Positions 53,550 to 63,990 of a stretch of DNA of 64,000 nucleotides are shown in pieces. How positions within the stretch are numbered: position 1 is the stretch's first letter; the number at the start of each line of letters is the position of its first letter. Under the pieces are notes generated by a model that saw only the letters and a list, made by a program, of their open reading frames with translations, ran no database searches and was not told the DNA's origin. The position numbers were made by a program, and so were the translations under genes. This DNA comes from Candidatus Gastranaerophilales bacterium (GTDB lineage Bacteria; Cyanobacteriota; Vampirovibrionia; Gastranaerophilales; Gastranaerophilaceae), in the NCBI GenBank assembly GCA_944322675.1, contig CALUPO010000001.1:124001-188000 (forward strand), in the 5' to 3' direction.

Positions 53550-53601
53550 TTTGTGTACATTCCAATGTAGATTAATTTTTGTTTGAATATTCCGTCTTAG
53601 G

Positions 53602-53626
53602 CAGCGGTTCTCCCCTAAAGGGGGAA
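53602..53626 (+). repeat. Short hairpin between glmS and the IS1 remnant
   Basis: TTCTCCCC-TAAA-GGGGGAA folds with one bulged base. It could be a weak terminator for glmS, although no T run follows. Confidence 0.35.
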
Positions 53627-53640
53627 TTGTTAACATTTCA

Positions 53641-53669
53641 TTGCCATATTAGGCAAAATAATGTATAAT
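53641..53669 (+). promoter_or_regulatory. Promoter of the IS1-like transposase
   Basis: TTGCCA (53641-53646), a 17-base spacer, TATAAT (53664-53669), then AAGGAGG and the ATG at 53694. Intact although the gene is broken. Confidence 0.6.
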
Positions 53670-53693
53670 ATTCTTAAAAGAAGGAGGTTTTTA

Positions 53694-54246
53694 ATGTCAA
53701 TATGTCCCCATTGCCAAAGCAATAAAGTAAGAAAAAACGGAAAAAATAGAGGAACCCAACGTATGCTTTGTACAAATTGTGGCAAAACATTCCCACAAAA
53801 GCCTAAACGTTACACAAAAGAAGATAAATATAAAGCTTTAATGATGTATTTAAACAATGTAGGTATACGGAAAATAGCACTATTTTTTGGAGTAAGTGCT
53901 ACTGCGGTATTAAAATGGATAAAAAATGCTCATGTATTATTACAAGAGTTATTGGCTAACTTTAATCCTTTGGTTTCAGATAAAGCTGATATTATAGAGT
54001 TGGATGAAATATATACCTATGTAAAAAAAAGAAAAATAGAGCAGTCGTATGGACTGCTTATTCTAGACGACAGATGCGTGTTATTGCATTTACCATCGGA
54101 GAAGGGCTGAAACCTCACGTTATGACAAAAAGTGAAACTCATTTAATAGAAAGTTCTAATAATTTAATAAGAGATAATATAGCAAGGTTTAACAGAAAAA
54201 TTATTCTTCCACAAAGACCTGATTCTCAACACAATGAAAAGTTGAC
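53694..54246 (+). pseudogene. IS1-family transposase remnant: frameshift, internal deletion, lost end
   Basis: The first part has an InsA zinc ribbon (CPHCQSNKVRKNGKN, LCTNCGKTF) and a helix-turn-helix (GIRKIALFFGVSATAVLKWI). The InsB part begins IIELDEIYTYVKKRK. At the A8 (54023-54030) and A5 runs the original frame is lost; the adjacent frame reads AVVWTAYSRRQMRVIAFTIG, the expected InsB sequence. It then jumps to KSETHLIESSNNLIRDNIAR, skipping about 40 residues that normally hold the second catalytic Asp. The end merges into repeat-island sequence at about 54247. The element cannot be active. Confidence 0.8.
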
Positions 54247-54440
54247 AGTCTCCCTCCGGACGGGGTTACTCTGTTTATTTTTTTTAAGAATTATTTAAAA
54301 TTAATTTAACGTCCTCCGGACGGGGCAACTTTTACGCAAAAGCTGCCCAAAACCCCAACCCACTTGGTTTTCGTATATTCACACGACTCAACTTAAGCCT
54401 CCTTAACTCGTGCACTCAAACAAAAGGAGGCGTATTTTGG
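54247..54440. repeat. Repeat island 4, reversed and short
   Basis: Two cores in reverse orientation (about 54250 and 54311) are followed by hairpin 1, GGGCAACTTTT (54323-54333) with AAAAGCTGCCC (54338-54348). A module A in plus orientation follows: GCCTCCTT (54397-54404) with AAGGAGGC (54424-54431). Its inner hairpin has lost one arm (a single GTGCAC). It abuts the broken transposase on one side and the gene at 54466-54987 on the other. Confidence 0.75.
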
Positions 54441-54465
54441 AAGCTTATTATATGTTGTAGTTACA

Positions 54466-54987
54466 CTAACCATTATGCCTTGCTTTATATGATTCTAAAA
54501 CAAAATCATAACTTGAAGGTTGAAATTCACTTACAGGTGTGCTCAAAAGTGAAGGATGTAAAAATGCAAATTCATCAAAAAATTTCGGTCTATGACTTAA
54601 ATCAGAAGAACGTTCAATTGGCGTTTCAAATTCAGAATCTTCATCTTCATTACCGAAATAAATTACCTCCGGCAATGACTTTAATGATTTTGGTGTCGTC
54701 GTATTCTGGTTTTGCTCTATAATATATTGTTCATTACTTTGAAAAGACTCAACATCACTCTCTTTTTTTGGATTACAACAATTAAAAAGATATTTAAAAA
54801 AGTTTTTTATACCATTTTTTTTATCGTTTTGATTTGTTGTATTCAACATCTTTTCACCATTATTTATTATTTTATTTTTATTTATAGAATATAATAAAGG
54901 TGTTTTTATCATTTGTTGCTGTGATTTATTATAGTTTACGATTATATTTGAAGTATCTAATGCATTCCTATTTCTACTAATTCTCAT
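54466..54987 (-). CDS. Unknown soluble protein, 173 aa
   Basis: The ATG at 54987 follows AAAGGAG at good spacing; the open frame upstream is a Lys-rich run before this site. The protein starts MRISRNRNALDTSNIIVNYN, is rich in Asn, Lys and Ser, and has an amphipathic segment GIKNFFKYLFNCCNPKKE with a Cys pair. An acidic stretch containing PEVIYFGNEDEDSEFETP and a C-terminus with FDEFAFLHPSLL follow. It is probably largely disordered. There is no signal peptide or recognised domain. YFGNED is only loosely like the SF-K/G-G tags of other proteins here. Confidence 0.5.
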   Translation of the reverse strand: MRISRNRNALDTSNIIVNYNKSQQQMIKTPLLYSINKNKIINNGEKMLNTTNQNDKKNGIKNFFKYLFNCCNPKKESDVESFQSNEQYIIEQNQNTTTPKSLKSLPEVIYFGNEDEDSEFETPIERSSDLSHRPKFFDEFAFLHPSLLSTPVSEFQPSSYDFVLESYKARHNG

Positions 54988-55075
54988 AATTTTCTCCTTT
55001 TTTTTATTTTTCATACTTTACATACTAAAACTATAATAAATAAACTACTACGTCAAGTTAACTTTTGTAACAGTA

Positions 55076-55111
55076 AAAAGAAAACAGATTGATATCAACC
55101 TGTTTTCTTTT
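55076..55111 (-). terminator. Terminator after eno
   Basis: AAAAGAAAACAG (55076-55087) and CTGTTTTCTTTT (55100-55111) form a 12-bp stem whose loop contains the self-complementary TTGATATCAA. On the minus strand it is followed by TTTTTACTG. Confidence 0.8.
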
Positions 55112-55144
55112 GTAAATATAAAAAGAAAAAGTATAGCATTAATT

Positions 55145-56488
<1,344 letters not shown>

Positions 56489-56568
56489 TTACACTCGTGT
56501 TTCCACTCTTTTACGCCTATATTATCCCACATAATATTTTTTTATTCAATTATTTTTTTCTTTTTTTT

Positions 56569-56796
56569 ATAAACCTACTTCAATCATATCAAAGAAGCAC
56601 ACTCTTGACACTGCCTTTATTTTTTCGCTGTCTAACAAAACATTTGATTTTTTGTTTTTTATAAACCTACTTCAATCATATCAAAGAAGCACACTCTTGA
56701 CACTGCCTTTATTTTTTCGCTGTCTAACAAAACATTTGATTTTTTGTTTTTTATAAACCTACTTCAATCATATCAAAGAAGCACACTCTTGACACA
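56569..56796 (-). repeat. 92-bp tandem repeat (2.5 copies) upstream of eno
   Basis: The unit starting ATAAACCTACTTCAATCAT begins at 56569, 56661 and 56753. The first two copies are complete and apparently identical; the third stops after about 44 bases (CTCTTGACAC). On the minus strand each unit contains GTGTCA, 17 bases, TATGAT, a possible weak promoter pointing at eno. The rest of the 419-bp gap (56465-56883) is A/T-rich with no gene. Confidence 0.85.
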
Positions 56797-56883
56797 AAAT
56801 AATTATTGCAACTTTTTCAATATTTGCTTCTTTTTTTCTATAAACTTATTTTACTTAATATTTTATATTTATATAATAATTTT

Positions 56884-57984
56884 CTAATCGTCACAAAACT
56901 CGCTTAAGATACAATTTGAAAGCAAAAAACCATCCTTTGTCATAAAGTAATTTCCATAATTATCTTTTTTTAAATATTCTTTAAATTTTTCAAGAACATT
57001 TTTATATTTATCTTCAAAGTTTATATTAAATTTTTCATTCAAAATTTTAATATTCACACCATCAACTTTCCGAAAACCTAAAATTATTGCTTCAAACAAC
57101 TTATCTTTCAATGTTAAGTTTTCCTTTGAAAGCTTTTTATAAGGATTTTTAATATAATCTTTTAAAGATATAAGATTTTGATATCTTGTATTATTAATAT
57201 ATCCGCAAGCCGCAACTCCAAAACCATAGTAAGTGCCACAATTCCAATAATTTAAGTTATGCTTTGAAACATATTTATCCTTTGCAAAATTTGATATCTC
57301 ATACTGTTTAAACCCGTTTTTATTCAAAAATGACACAGCATAATCATAATATTTAGCCTGCTCATCTTCGCTTATAATATTTTTAGGTTTATACTTATAA
57401 AAATAACATCCCTTTTCAATCTTAAGACCATATAAAGAAATATGTTTTACATCTAAATTTACAACTTCATGTAAATCATCCTTAAAGTCTTCTAACGTTT
57501 GATTTGGAAGCCCGTAAATAAAATCAAGACTTATGTTATTAAATCCAGCATTATTTGCCTTTATTATTGAATTTATAGCATCCAACTTTGTGTGATTTCT
57601 ACCAATATTTTTTAATATTTTATCATTAAAACTTTGCACACCTAAACTTATACGATTCACTTTTGTTTTTTTTAAATTTTCAAAATAATTATCAAAAACA
57701 TCACACGGATTTACTTCAATTGTTATTTCACAATTGTTGTCGTAATTAAATAAACTAATAATATTCTTTATTTTATCAACACTAACACATGATGGTGTTC
57801 CTCCACCTATATAAAGTGTCCTTAAAGATTCATTTTTATAAAAATATTTAATTTCACGTTCTAATGCCATAAAATAATCATCAATATATCCACGATTACA
57901 ATATGATACAAAAGAACAATACTTACACCTTGTTTTGCAAAAAGGTATATGAATATATACATTAAAAACACGTTTATTTTGCAT
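56884..57984 (-). CDS. hemW: HemW-like radical SAM protein
   Basis: A 366-aa radical SAM protein of the coproporphyrinogen-oxidase-like (HemW/HemN) family. The motif VYIHIPFCKTRCKYCSF contains the CxxxCxxC cluster ligands. LYIGGGTPSC, EVNPCD, NRISLGVQSFNDKILKNIGR, SLDFIYGLPNQTLEDFKDD, LYGLKIEKG and a C-terminal HemN-like region (QYEISNFAKD, YWNCGTYYGFGVAACGYI) follow. HemW is a haem chaperone; true coproporphyrinogen dehydrogenase (HemN) is longer. No other haem gene is visible. Confidence 0.88.
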   Translation of the reverse strand: MQNKRVFNVYIHIPFCKTRCKYCSFVSYCNRGYIDDYFMALEREIKYFYKNESLRTLYIGGGTPSCVSVDKIKNIISLFNYDNNCEITIEVNPCDVFDNYFENLKKTKVNRISLGVQSFNDKILKNIGRNHTKLDAINSIIKANNAGFNNISLDFIYGLPNQTLEDFKDDLHEVVNLDVKHISLYGLKIEKGCYFYKYKPKNIISEDEQAKYYDYAVSFLNKNGFKQYEISNFAKDKYVSKHNLNYWNCGTYYGFGVAACGYINNTRYQNLISLKDYIKNPYKKLSKENLTLKDKLFEAIILGFRKVDGVNIKILNEKFNINFEDKYKNVLEKFKEYLKKDNYGNYFMTKDGFLLSNCILSEFCDD

Positions 57985-58166
57985 TAAATTAATTTAATCC
58001 AGATAAATAATAATTCCCTTAATTTTAATTATATTTTATAAATAAAAAAGTGCTAAACAAAATTAAAAGGTTAAACTTTATGTGTTATAATATATTTATT
58101 AAATTTATAATGATAAATAAAAATTTTATATCTTTAACTTTTTAAATTAAAATAGGTATTTATAAA

Positions 58167-59807
58167 ATGAGAAAAATTGAAATATACGATACAACATTGC
58201 GTGATGGTGCACAAAGTGAAGGCATAAATTTTTCGGTAAGTGATAAATTAAAAATTGTAAAGTTACTTGATGAATTTGGCGTTTCTTATATCGAACTTGG
58301 ATGGTATGGTGCAAATAATATAGATAATGAAGCTTTTGAAAAAGTAAAAGATATAAAGTTAAAAAATTCTCAAATAAGCTGTTTTGGATGTACAAGAAAA
58401 CCAAATACAAAAGCTTGTGATGATGAAATTATAAAAAACCTTATACGTGCAAATACAAAATTTGTAACAATTTTTGGTAAAACATGGGATTTTCATGTTT
58501 TAAATGCCATAAATACAACATTAAACGAAAATCTAAATATGATTTATGATAGTGTAAAATACCTAAATGAAAAAAACAAAACTGTCTTTTTTGATTGTGA
58601 ACATTTTTTTGACGGCTTTAAATCCAATAGTGAATATTCTCTTTTATGTTGCAAACACGCTTTATTAGCAGGTGCCAAGCGTATTATATTGTGTGATACA
58701 AATGGCGGTTCACAAAATAACGAAATATATAATATAACTAAAAATGTATACGAATATTTAACTGAAGTAGCAAATAAAAATAATATAAAAGAATTTGGAA
58801 TAGGTATTCATACTCATAACGACAATGAAATGGCAACAGCAAACAGCATTGCAGGAATAGATGCAGGTGCCTGCCAAATCCATGGAACTATAAACGGATA
58901 TGGCGAAAGATGCGGAAATGCAAATTTATGCTCAATTATTCCTATTTTACAATTGAAACGCGGTTTTGATATTGTTGGAGAAAATTTAAAAAAATTGACC
59001 TACGTTTCAAGCACAGTAGCTGAAATATCAAATATACCGGTTAGCCCAAACATGCCATTTGTAGGTTTAAGTGCTTTTGCTCATAAAGCAGGTGTGCATG
59101 CAAGTGCTGTTGTAAAAAATTCTTCAACTTATGAACATATAAATCCTGAATTAGTTGGCAACTGTCGTAAAATACTTATATCTAACCAGGCAGGAACGGC
59201 ATCTTTAAAAGAAAAATTAAAAAATTTAAAGTTAATTAATGAAAATGATATAAATTTAAATGATATCCCTAAAATTATTGAAAAAATTAAAACACTTGAA
59301 TGGGAAGGCTATGCTTTTGAAGGTGCTGATGCTTCATTTGAACTTCTTGTTATGGAAATTTTAAATATAAAACCAAAATATTTTGATATACTAGGTTTTC
59401 GAATGATAGGAGATACTTTTAACAACAATTTAAACGAAATTAATACAGAAGCTTCAATCAAATTAAAAATAAATGATGATATTATACACACGGTATCTGA
59501 AGGATATGGACCTGTTAACAGCATTGATAAAGCAATTAGAAAGGCTTTAAAAGATGTTTATCCACAAATTAATATGTTTAAATTAAGTGATTTTAAAGTA
59601 AGAATTTTAGACTCAAAATCCGGAACAGCTGCCAAAGTTAGGGTTAATATTGAAACGACCAATGGCAAAACCGTTTGGGACACAGTTGGTGTCAATGAAA
59701 ATATTATTGTTGCATCATTTAAAGCCATTTTAGATAGCATTATATATGGTTTATGTGCACATTCCAAAACTAATTCGTGCGATATGCTTCTAAAAGAGAT
59801 AAATTAA
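58167..59807 (+). CDS. cimA: (R)-citramalate synthase
   Basis: CimA condenses pyruvate with acetyl-CoA to start the threonine-independent route to isoleucine. The 546-aa protein has IEIYDTTLRDGAQSEGINFS, YIELGWYGAN, IGIHTHNDNEMATANSIAGI, GTINGYGERCGNANLCSI, FVGLSAFAHKAGVHASAV and a LeuA-type dimer regulatory domain from about residue 410 (with SEGYGPVNSIDKAIRKAL). These match the CimA subgroup (DTTLRDGxQ, FxHKxGxHA) rather than LeuA. The 3' end overlaps the convergent sigma factor gene by 38 bp. Confidence 0.9.
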   Translation: MRKIEIYDTTLRDGAQSEGINFSVSDKLKIVKLLDEFGVSYIELGWYGANNIDNEAFEKVKDIKLKNSQISCFGCTRKPNTKACDDEIIKNLIRANTKFVTIFGKTWDFHVLNAINTTLNENLNMIYDSVKYLNEKNKTVFFDCEHFFDGFKSNSEYSLLCCKHALLAGAKRIILCDTNGGSQNNEIYNITKNVYEYLTEVANKNNIKEFGIGIHTHNDNEMATANSIAGIDAGACQIHGTINGYGERCGNANLCSIIPILQLKRGFDIVGENLKKLTYVSSTVAEISNIPVSPNMPFVGLSAFAHKAGVHASAVVKNSSTYEHINPELVGNCRKILISNQAGTASLKEKLKNLKLINENDINLNDIPKIIEKIKTLEWEGYAFEGADASFELLVMEILNIKPKYFDILGFRMIGDTFNNNLNEINTEASIKLKINDDIIHTVSEGYGPVNSIDKAIRKALKDVYPQINMFKLSDFKVRILDSKSGTAAKVRVNIETTNGKTVWDTVGVNENIIVASFKAILDSIIYGLCAHSKTNSCDMLLKEIN

Positions 59808-60666
59808 ATTTGTCCTCACGAATTTTTCTTAACGCTCTTTTTTCCGTTTGCCTCACACATTCTTTTGTGACACCATATATATTTCCTATTTCTTCAAGTG
59901 TCTTTTTTGTAAAATTATTTAAACCATATCTAAACATTAAAACATTACGTTCTTTTTGTTTTAGTTTAGAAACTATAAATTCAATATCATTTTTAAGATA
60001 TTCAAAATCATTTTCAAGATTCTTAGTTGATTTTTCATCAACCAGAATTTCACTTAATGTCAAATTTGAACCATTAAAATTAAGTTCAAAATCACTTTCA
60101 ATTGATACTGTTTTAACATAGGCACTTAAATATAAATCAATTTTATTTTTATCTATATTCATTTCTTTTGCAACAACTTCATTATTTATAGAACAATTAT
60201 ATTGTTTTTCAAGTTTGTGTTTGATTTTTGAAAATTTTGATAATGTTTCTTGAATATAAACAGGTATTTTAAAAATCCTTGACTGCTCTGAAATTGCTTT
60301 ATAAATAGCTTGTTTAACCCACCAATTTGCATAAGTTGAAAACCTGTAACCTAATTTATAATTAAATTTTTCAATTGCAACCATTAAACCCAAATTTCCT
60401 TCTTGAATTAAATCAATAAGCGGCATATTTGAAGTATAAAGAAGCTTTTTTGCAATATTTATTGATAAATATAAGTTGGCATTTAAAAGACTTTTTTTCG
60501 CACAATTATCACCTTCACTAACTTTTTTAGCAAGTTCAAGTTCTTCTTTTTTGTTAAGTTTTGGTATTTGCTGTACTTTTTTAATATAAGAGGCTAAAAT
60601 ATCATCAACTTCATTATTTGATATAACATTGTTTTCATAAGGTTTTGATAATGTTTCTTCTTTCAT
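59770..60666 (-). CDS. Sigma-70 family factor (group 2/RpoD-like)
   Basis: A 298-aa sigma factor. Region 1.2 (DDILASYIKKVQQIPKLNKK) starts near residue 21. Regions 2.1-2.4 include LIDLIQEGNLGLMVAIEKFN, YRFSTYANWWVKQAIYKAI and SEQSRIFKIPVYIQE; the -10-reading aromatic residues are in YANWWVKQAI. Region 3 follows, then region 4.2 KTLEEIGNIYGVTKECVRQT, the -35-binding helix. It lacks the long 1.1 region, so it is probably an alternative, group-2-like factor. AAGGAG precedes the ATG. Confidence 0.9.
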   Translation of the reverse strand: MKEETLSKPYENNVISNNEVDDILASYIKKVQQIPKLNKKEELELAKKVSEGDNCAKKSLLNANLYLSINIAKKLLYTSNMPLIDLIQEGNLGLMVAIEKFNYKLGYRFSTYANWWVKQAIYKAISEQSRIFKIPVYIQETLSKFSKIKHKLEKQYNCSINNEVVAKEMNIDKNKIDLYLSAYVKTVSIESDFELNFNGSNLTLSEILVDEKSTKNLENDFEYLKNDIEFIVSKLKQKERNVLMFRYGLNNFTKKTLEEIGNIYGVTKECVRQTEKRALRKIREDKFNLSLLEAYRTN

Positions 60667-60764
60667 AGTATTTACTCCTTTTTATACTTAAATTTAAATA
60701 TTTTAAAACGTTAAAAATAAAGCCTTAGAATAATAAAGCTTTTTCTGATAGAATATTAAGTTTT

Positions 60765-60816
60765 ATTAAACAAAATGATATATTGAGTATATATTCAATA
60801 TATCATTTTGTTTAAT
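60765..60816. terminator. Perfect 22-bp hairpin
   Basis: The arms 60765-60786 and 60795-60816 are exact inverted copies around an 8-base loop; each arm contains ACAAAATGATATATTGA or its complement. It lies between the GH57 gene and the sigma factor gene, both on the minus strand. No strong T run follows, so it may act as a terminator, an mRNA stabiliser or an operator. Confidence 0.6.
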
Positions 60817-60837
60817 ATTTTTCAAGTGATTTGTAAC

Positions 60838-60885
60838 AAAATGTTAAATATTATTTAAATAAATTTATTAAATATTTAACATTTT
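60838..60885 (-). terminator. Hairpin directly after the GH57 stop
   Basis: AAAATGTTAAATATT (60838-60852) pairs exactly with AATATTTAACATTTT (60871-60885). It starts at the stop codon of the GH57 gene and is followed by the second hairpin at 60765-60816. Confidence 0.6.
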
Positions 60886-63420
60886 TTAAGTTTGTTTATT
60901 TGTATTGTCGCATTTTAATAAAAGTTCTTGATAGAAATTTATATCTACATTTAACTTTTTACCAATTTCAAGTAGTAAATAAACAAATTTTCTATCTTCA
61001 TCTTTAGTTTCACTTGTATTCAACTCGCAAATAAGTTCATTAATTTTTGAATAAATTTTACTAAAATAAATACTTTGCATTTCAGATATATTAACATCAA
61101 TTTCAAGTTCATCTATTTGTTCAAATAACTTTAACACTCCTTCAACACGCTGTATTTCAAGATTTTTAGACAATTTAAACATTTTATAGGTTAACAACTT
61201 GCCAAAAATATCACTTGACTTTGTCTTATTAAGTTTGACACCTATTTGTTTGGCTTCAACAATTATATTTTTAGCTTCTTCAATTGTATCATCATCAAAA
61301 TACTTGCCACATGATTCAATAATATTGTTAAATTTCTTAGTTAAATTATATTGAGCAGCAATTTTAAATTCATCGGGAATTTTCATACCAAGAGTTTGCA
61401 AGTGATATATCGACCCCTTATTTTCATCATAAATTTCCTGATAAGTATTTGAAAATTTATTTAAAGTATCTTTCATTAATATATTCAAAATACGTCGTCT
61501 TTCTTCAAGGAATACATCTTTTAACGTAAAATACGATGTACCAAACTGTTCATCAAGTTTTCTTATAATACCTGTCACAGGTTCTTCCATATAAATTTTT
61601 ATTAAATCTTCTTTAATTTTATCAAAATCTATACTTTCATTATATTTTTTTATAGCACAATGAAAATCACCGCCTGCAAATTGAATAAGTGCAAAAATAA
61701 TATCTGATTTTTCATTGGTTACTATAGATTTAATTTCAAGATGTCCCATAACAAGATTGTCTGTATTTTTAGAAACTTTTTTATAATCGATTTGTTTAAC
61801 GGTATAACTATACAAAGTAGTTTCTTCTTCAAAATCTTCATAAATTGATTTTAATGCCCAAAGTGAAGCTATCTGTTTTAACGTTACAATACAGGGTTTA
61901 ACAAGTTTATTATAAACATCTCTTCCATTTCCCATTTGAGGTATATTGCTTTTTGCATCTTCTAAAATATCAAGGAATTGAGACTCATAATCTTCATTTG
62001 TAAAATCAGCTGCAAGCTGCATAGCAAAAGCGGCATATTTTAGTATTTGGACAGGTTCAAGACCGGACAATTCTGCAAAAAACCACCCGCAACTTGTGAA
62101 CATAAGCATAGCTTGCCTTTGAATTTCAAGTAATTTTAAAGCATTTACTTTTTCTTTTTCACTAAAATCATAATTATCAAGTAAAACTTTTGAGAAAAAT
62201 TTCTTAATATTGGAATCATTTCTATCCAAAATTACATCAATATATTGGTTTCGTGCATCCCATACATCTTTAAAATATTTCTTACCCTCAGTTTCAAAAA
62301 GAATAATAAGTTTATCACGAAGAAAATTTAAAGCATTTCGAAGCGGACATCTCCACTTTTGGTTCCAATATGGCTCACCGCCTGTTTGGCATCCGCAATC
62401 ATCTCTCCATCTTTCCACACCATGAAAACAACTCCAACTTGAGGCTTGTTTTATTTCAACTTCATATTTTATATCATTTTGAGCTAAAAACTCTGCATAA
62501 TTTGAAAGTATAAATCCCTCATCCTGTGCTTTAACCCTAAGTGCATAAGCAAGAGCCATATCACCAAATTTTGTATGGTGTCCATAGCTTTCACCATCAG
62601 TTGCAATATTTACAATTTGAGGTTCTTCACGATTAACATCAATTCCATCTTTAAGACGGTAAATAAACTTATTACCATCTGATAAAAGGTTATCAAATGC
62701 AACAGATTTTGATATTGCACCATCATAAAAGAAAAGATCAACATATTTTCTTTCTTCGCCATCATTTGTGTCGTCAGATTTAATATAATACCGGTAAGGA
62801 CGTCTTGGATCAATATTACCCCATGAAACATCTTCCCAATTATTTGTTCCAATTTTACGCACTCTATCTGCTTGAAATGGAGACAAAACAGTAAATTTTA
62901 TACCATTTTGAGCAAGTACTTTTAAAGTTTCATCATCCACAGCTGTTTCAGCAAGCCACATGCCCTCAGGATTACGTCCGAATCTATATCTAAAATCAGT
63001 TATACCCCATATAACTTGCGTTTGCTTGTCACGATAATTAGCAAGCGGCATAATAATATGATTATATACCTGAGCCATTGCATTGCCGTGACCATTATGC
63101 TCATGTACACTTTTTATATCAGCTTTAATAATACGTTCATACGCATTAGGCGAATATTTTTCAAGCCAGGACATTAAAGTTGGTCCAAAATTAAAACTCA
63201 TAAGCTCGTAGTTATTAACCAAATCAAGAACTTTATTCTCACAATTTACAATTTTTGAAACCGAATTTGGACTATAACATTCGTATGTAACTCTTTCATT
63301 CCAATCGTGAAAAGGACTTGCACTATCCTGCTGTTCAATTGCTTCAAGCCATGGATTTTCACGTGGCGGCTGGTAAAAATGACCATGAACAACTAAATAT
63401 GGTTTTTTTTCTTTATTCAT
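60886..63420 (-). CDS. GH57-family glycoside hydrolase with DUF3536
   Basis: The 844-aa protein begins KKPYLVVHGHFYQPPRENPW, the first conserved GH57 block (with HGHFYQPP). NFGPTLMSWLEKYSP, then WGITDFRYRFGRNPEGMWLA with the Glu of AETAVDDETL (candidate nucleophile), and NIATDGESYGHHTKFGDMAL follow. SSWSCFHGVERWRDDCGCQT starts the DUF3536 part, which fills the rest. Such proteins are probably alpha-glucan hydrolases or transferases; activity is unproven. Together with the GT35-like enzyme it suggests glycogen turnover. GGAG precedes the start. Confidence 0.85.
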   Translation of the reverse strand: MNKEKKPYLVVHGHFYQPPRENPWLEAIEQQDSASPFHDWNERVTYECYSPNSVSKIVNCENKVLDLVNNYELMSFNFGPTLMSWLEKYSPNAYERIIKADIKSVHEHNGHGNAMAQVYNHIIMPLANYRDKQTQVIWGITDFRYRFGRNPEGMWLAETAVDDETLKVLAQNGIKFTVLSPFQADRVRKIGTNNWEDVSWGNIDPRRPYRYYIKSDDTNDGEERKYVDLFFYDGAISKSVAFDNLLSDGNKFIYRLKDGIDVNREEPQIVNIATDGESYGHHTKFGDMALAYALRVKAQDEGFILSNYAEFLAQNDIKYEVEIKQASSWSCFHGVERWRDDCGCQTGGEPYWNQKWRCPLRNALNFLRDKLIILFETEGKKYFKDVWDARNQYIDVILDRNDSNIKKFFSKVLLDNYDFSEKEKVNALKLLEIQRQAMLMFTSCGWFFAELSGLEPVQILKYAAFAMQLAADFTNEDYESQFLDILEDAKSNIPQMGNGRDVYNKLVKPCIVTLKQIASLWALKSIYEDFEEETTLYSYTVKQIDYKKVSKNTDNLVMGHLEIKSIVTNEKSDIIFALIQFAGGDFHCAIKKYNESIDFDKIKEDLIKIYMEEPVTGIIRKLDEQFGTSYFTLKDVFLEERRRILNILMKDTLNKFSNTYQEIYDENKGSIYHLQTLGMKIPDEFKIAAQYNLTKKFNNIIESCGKYFDDDTIEEAKNIIVEAKQIGVKLNKTKSSDIFGKLLTYKMFKLSKNLEIQRVEGVLKLFEQIDELEIDVNISEMQSIYFSKIYSKINELICELNTSETKDEDRKFVYLLLEIGKKLNVDINFYQELLLKCDNTNKQT

Positions 63421-63462
63421 TTTATTTAAACTCCACTCTTTTTATTAAAATCATCTAATAAT

Positions 63463-63990
63463 TTATTTTTTCTTTGGCATTTTTTGTGTTATTTTTAAAC
63501 TTTGTACCTCAATCCAAGGGTCACCTAAAGCATTTGAAAAGACATGACCAAAAATTTGAACTTTATCACCTGACTCTAAATCTATAAATTTTTCTGCAAG
63601 ATCACGCTTTAAAAACAATTTCATCTCAGATAAAGGAATAACATGATCAACTACATCATTACGGCGTATTAAAAAAGAAATATAATCCTTTGAATTGCGA
63701 AATGCCTGTTTATAATCTAACCCCAGTGTCGAAAATTTATCAAATGTTGCATCCATTTTAACTTTTTTATTTAAATAGTTATTCGGGTTATTAACAACAT
63801 CAATTGAATTTACATTTTGATATTGTGTTTCATCAATTTTTGGCAAAACCTGTTTTTCTTTTTTAGAAGCTTCAAGCTGGGTATTTGCTTTTTGCACATC
63901 CTGAGTTTCACCTGCTGTATAACCTGGATTAGTATAAAAACCAATAATAACACCCATCATTAAACAAGCTATAATCTTTTTTATTCTCAT
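63463..63990 (-). CDS. Exported protein with possible OB-fold
   Basis: A 175-aa product starting MRIKKIIACLMMGVIIGFYT, with a signal peptide probably cut after GYTA (about residue 26). A Lys/Gln-rich linker leads to NSIDVVNNPNNYLNKKVKMD, a pattern common before small OB-fold domains. The beta strands ISFLIRRNDV, KFIDLESGDKVQIFGHVFSN and PWIEVQSLKITQKM complete it. The function is unknown; periplasmic location is likely. It lies 42 bp ahead of the GH57 gene on the same strand. Only 10 bases of its upstream region are in the window. Confidence 0.6.
   Translation of the reverse strand: MRIKKIIACLMMGVIIGFYTNPGYTAGETQDVQKANTQLEASKKEKQVLPKIDETQYQNVNSIDVVNNPNNYLNKKVKMDATFDKFSTLGLDYKQAFRNSKDYISFLIRRNDVVDHVIPLSEMKLFLKRDLAEKFIDLESGDKVQIFGHVFSNALGDPWIEVQSLKITQKMPKKK

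Noticed and set aside
54020-54080. Programmed -1 frameshift in the IS1 transposase
   Set aside because: The A-runs could permit slippage, but the site is inside the InsB part, not at the usual InsA/InsB junction, and the downstream deletion removes catalytic residues, so simple decay is likelier.
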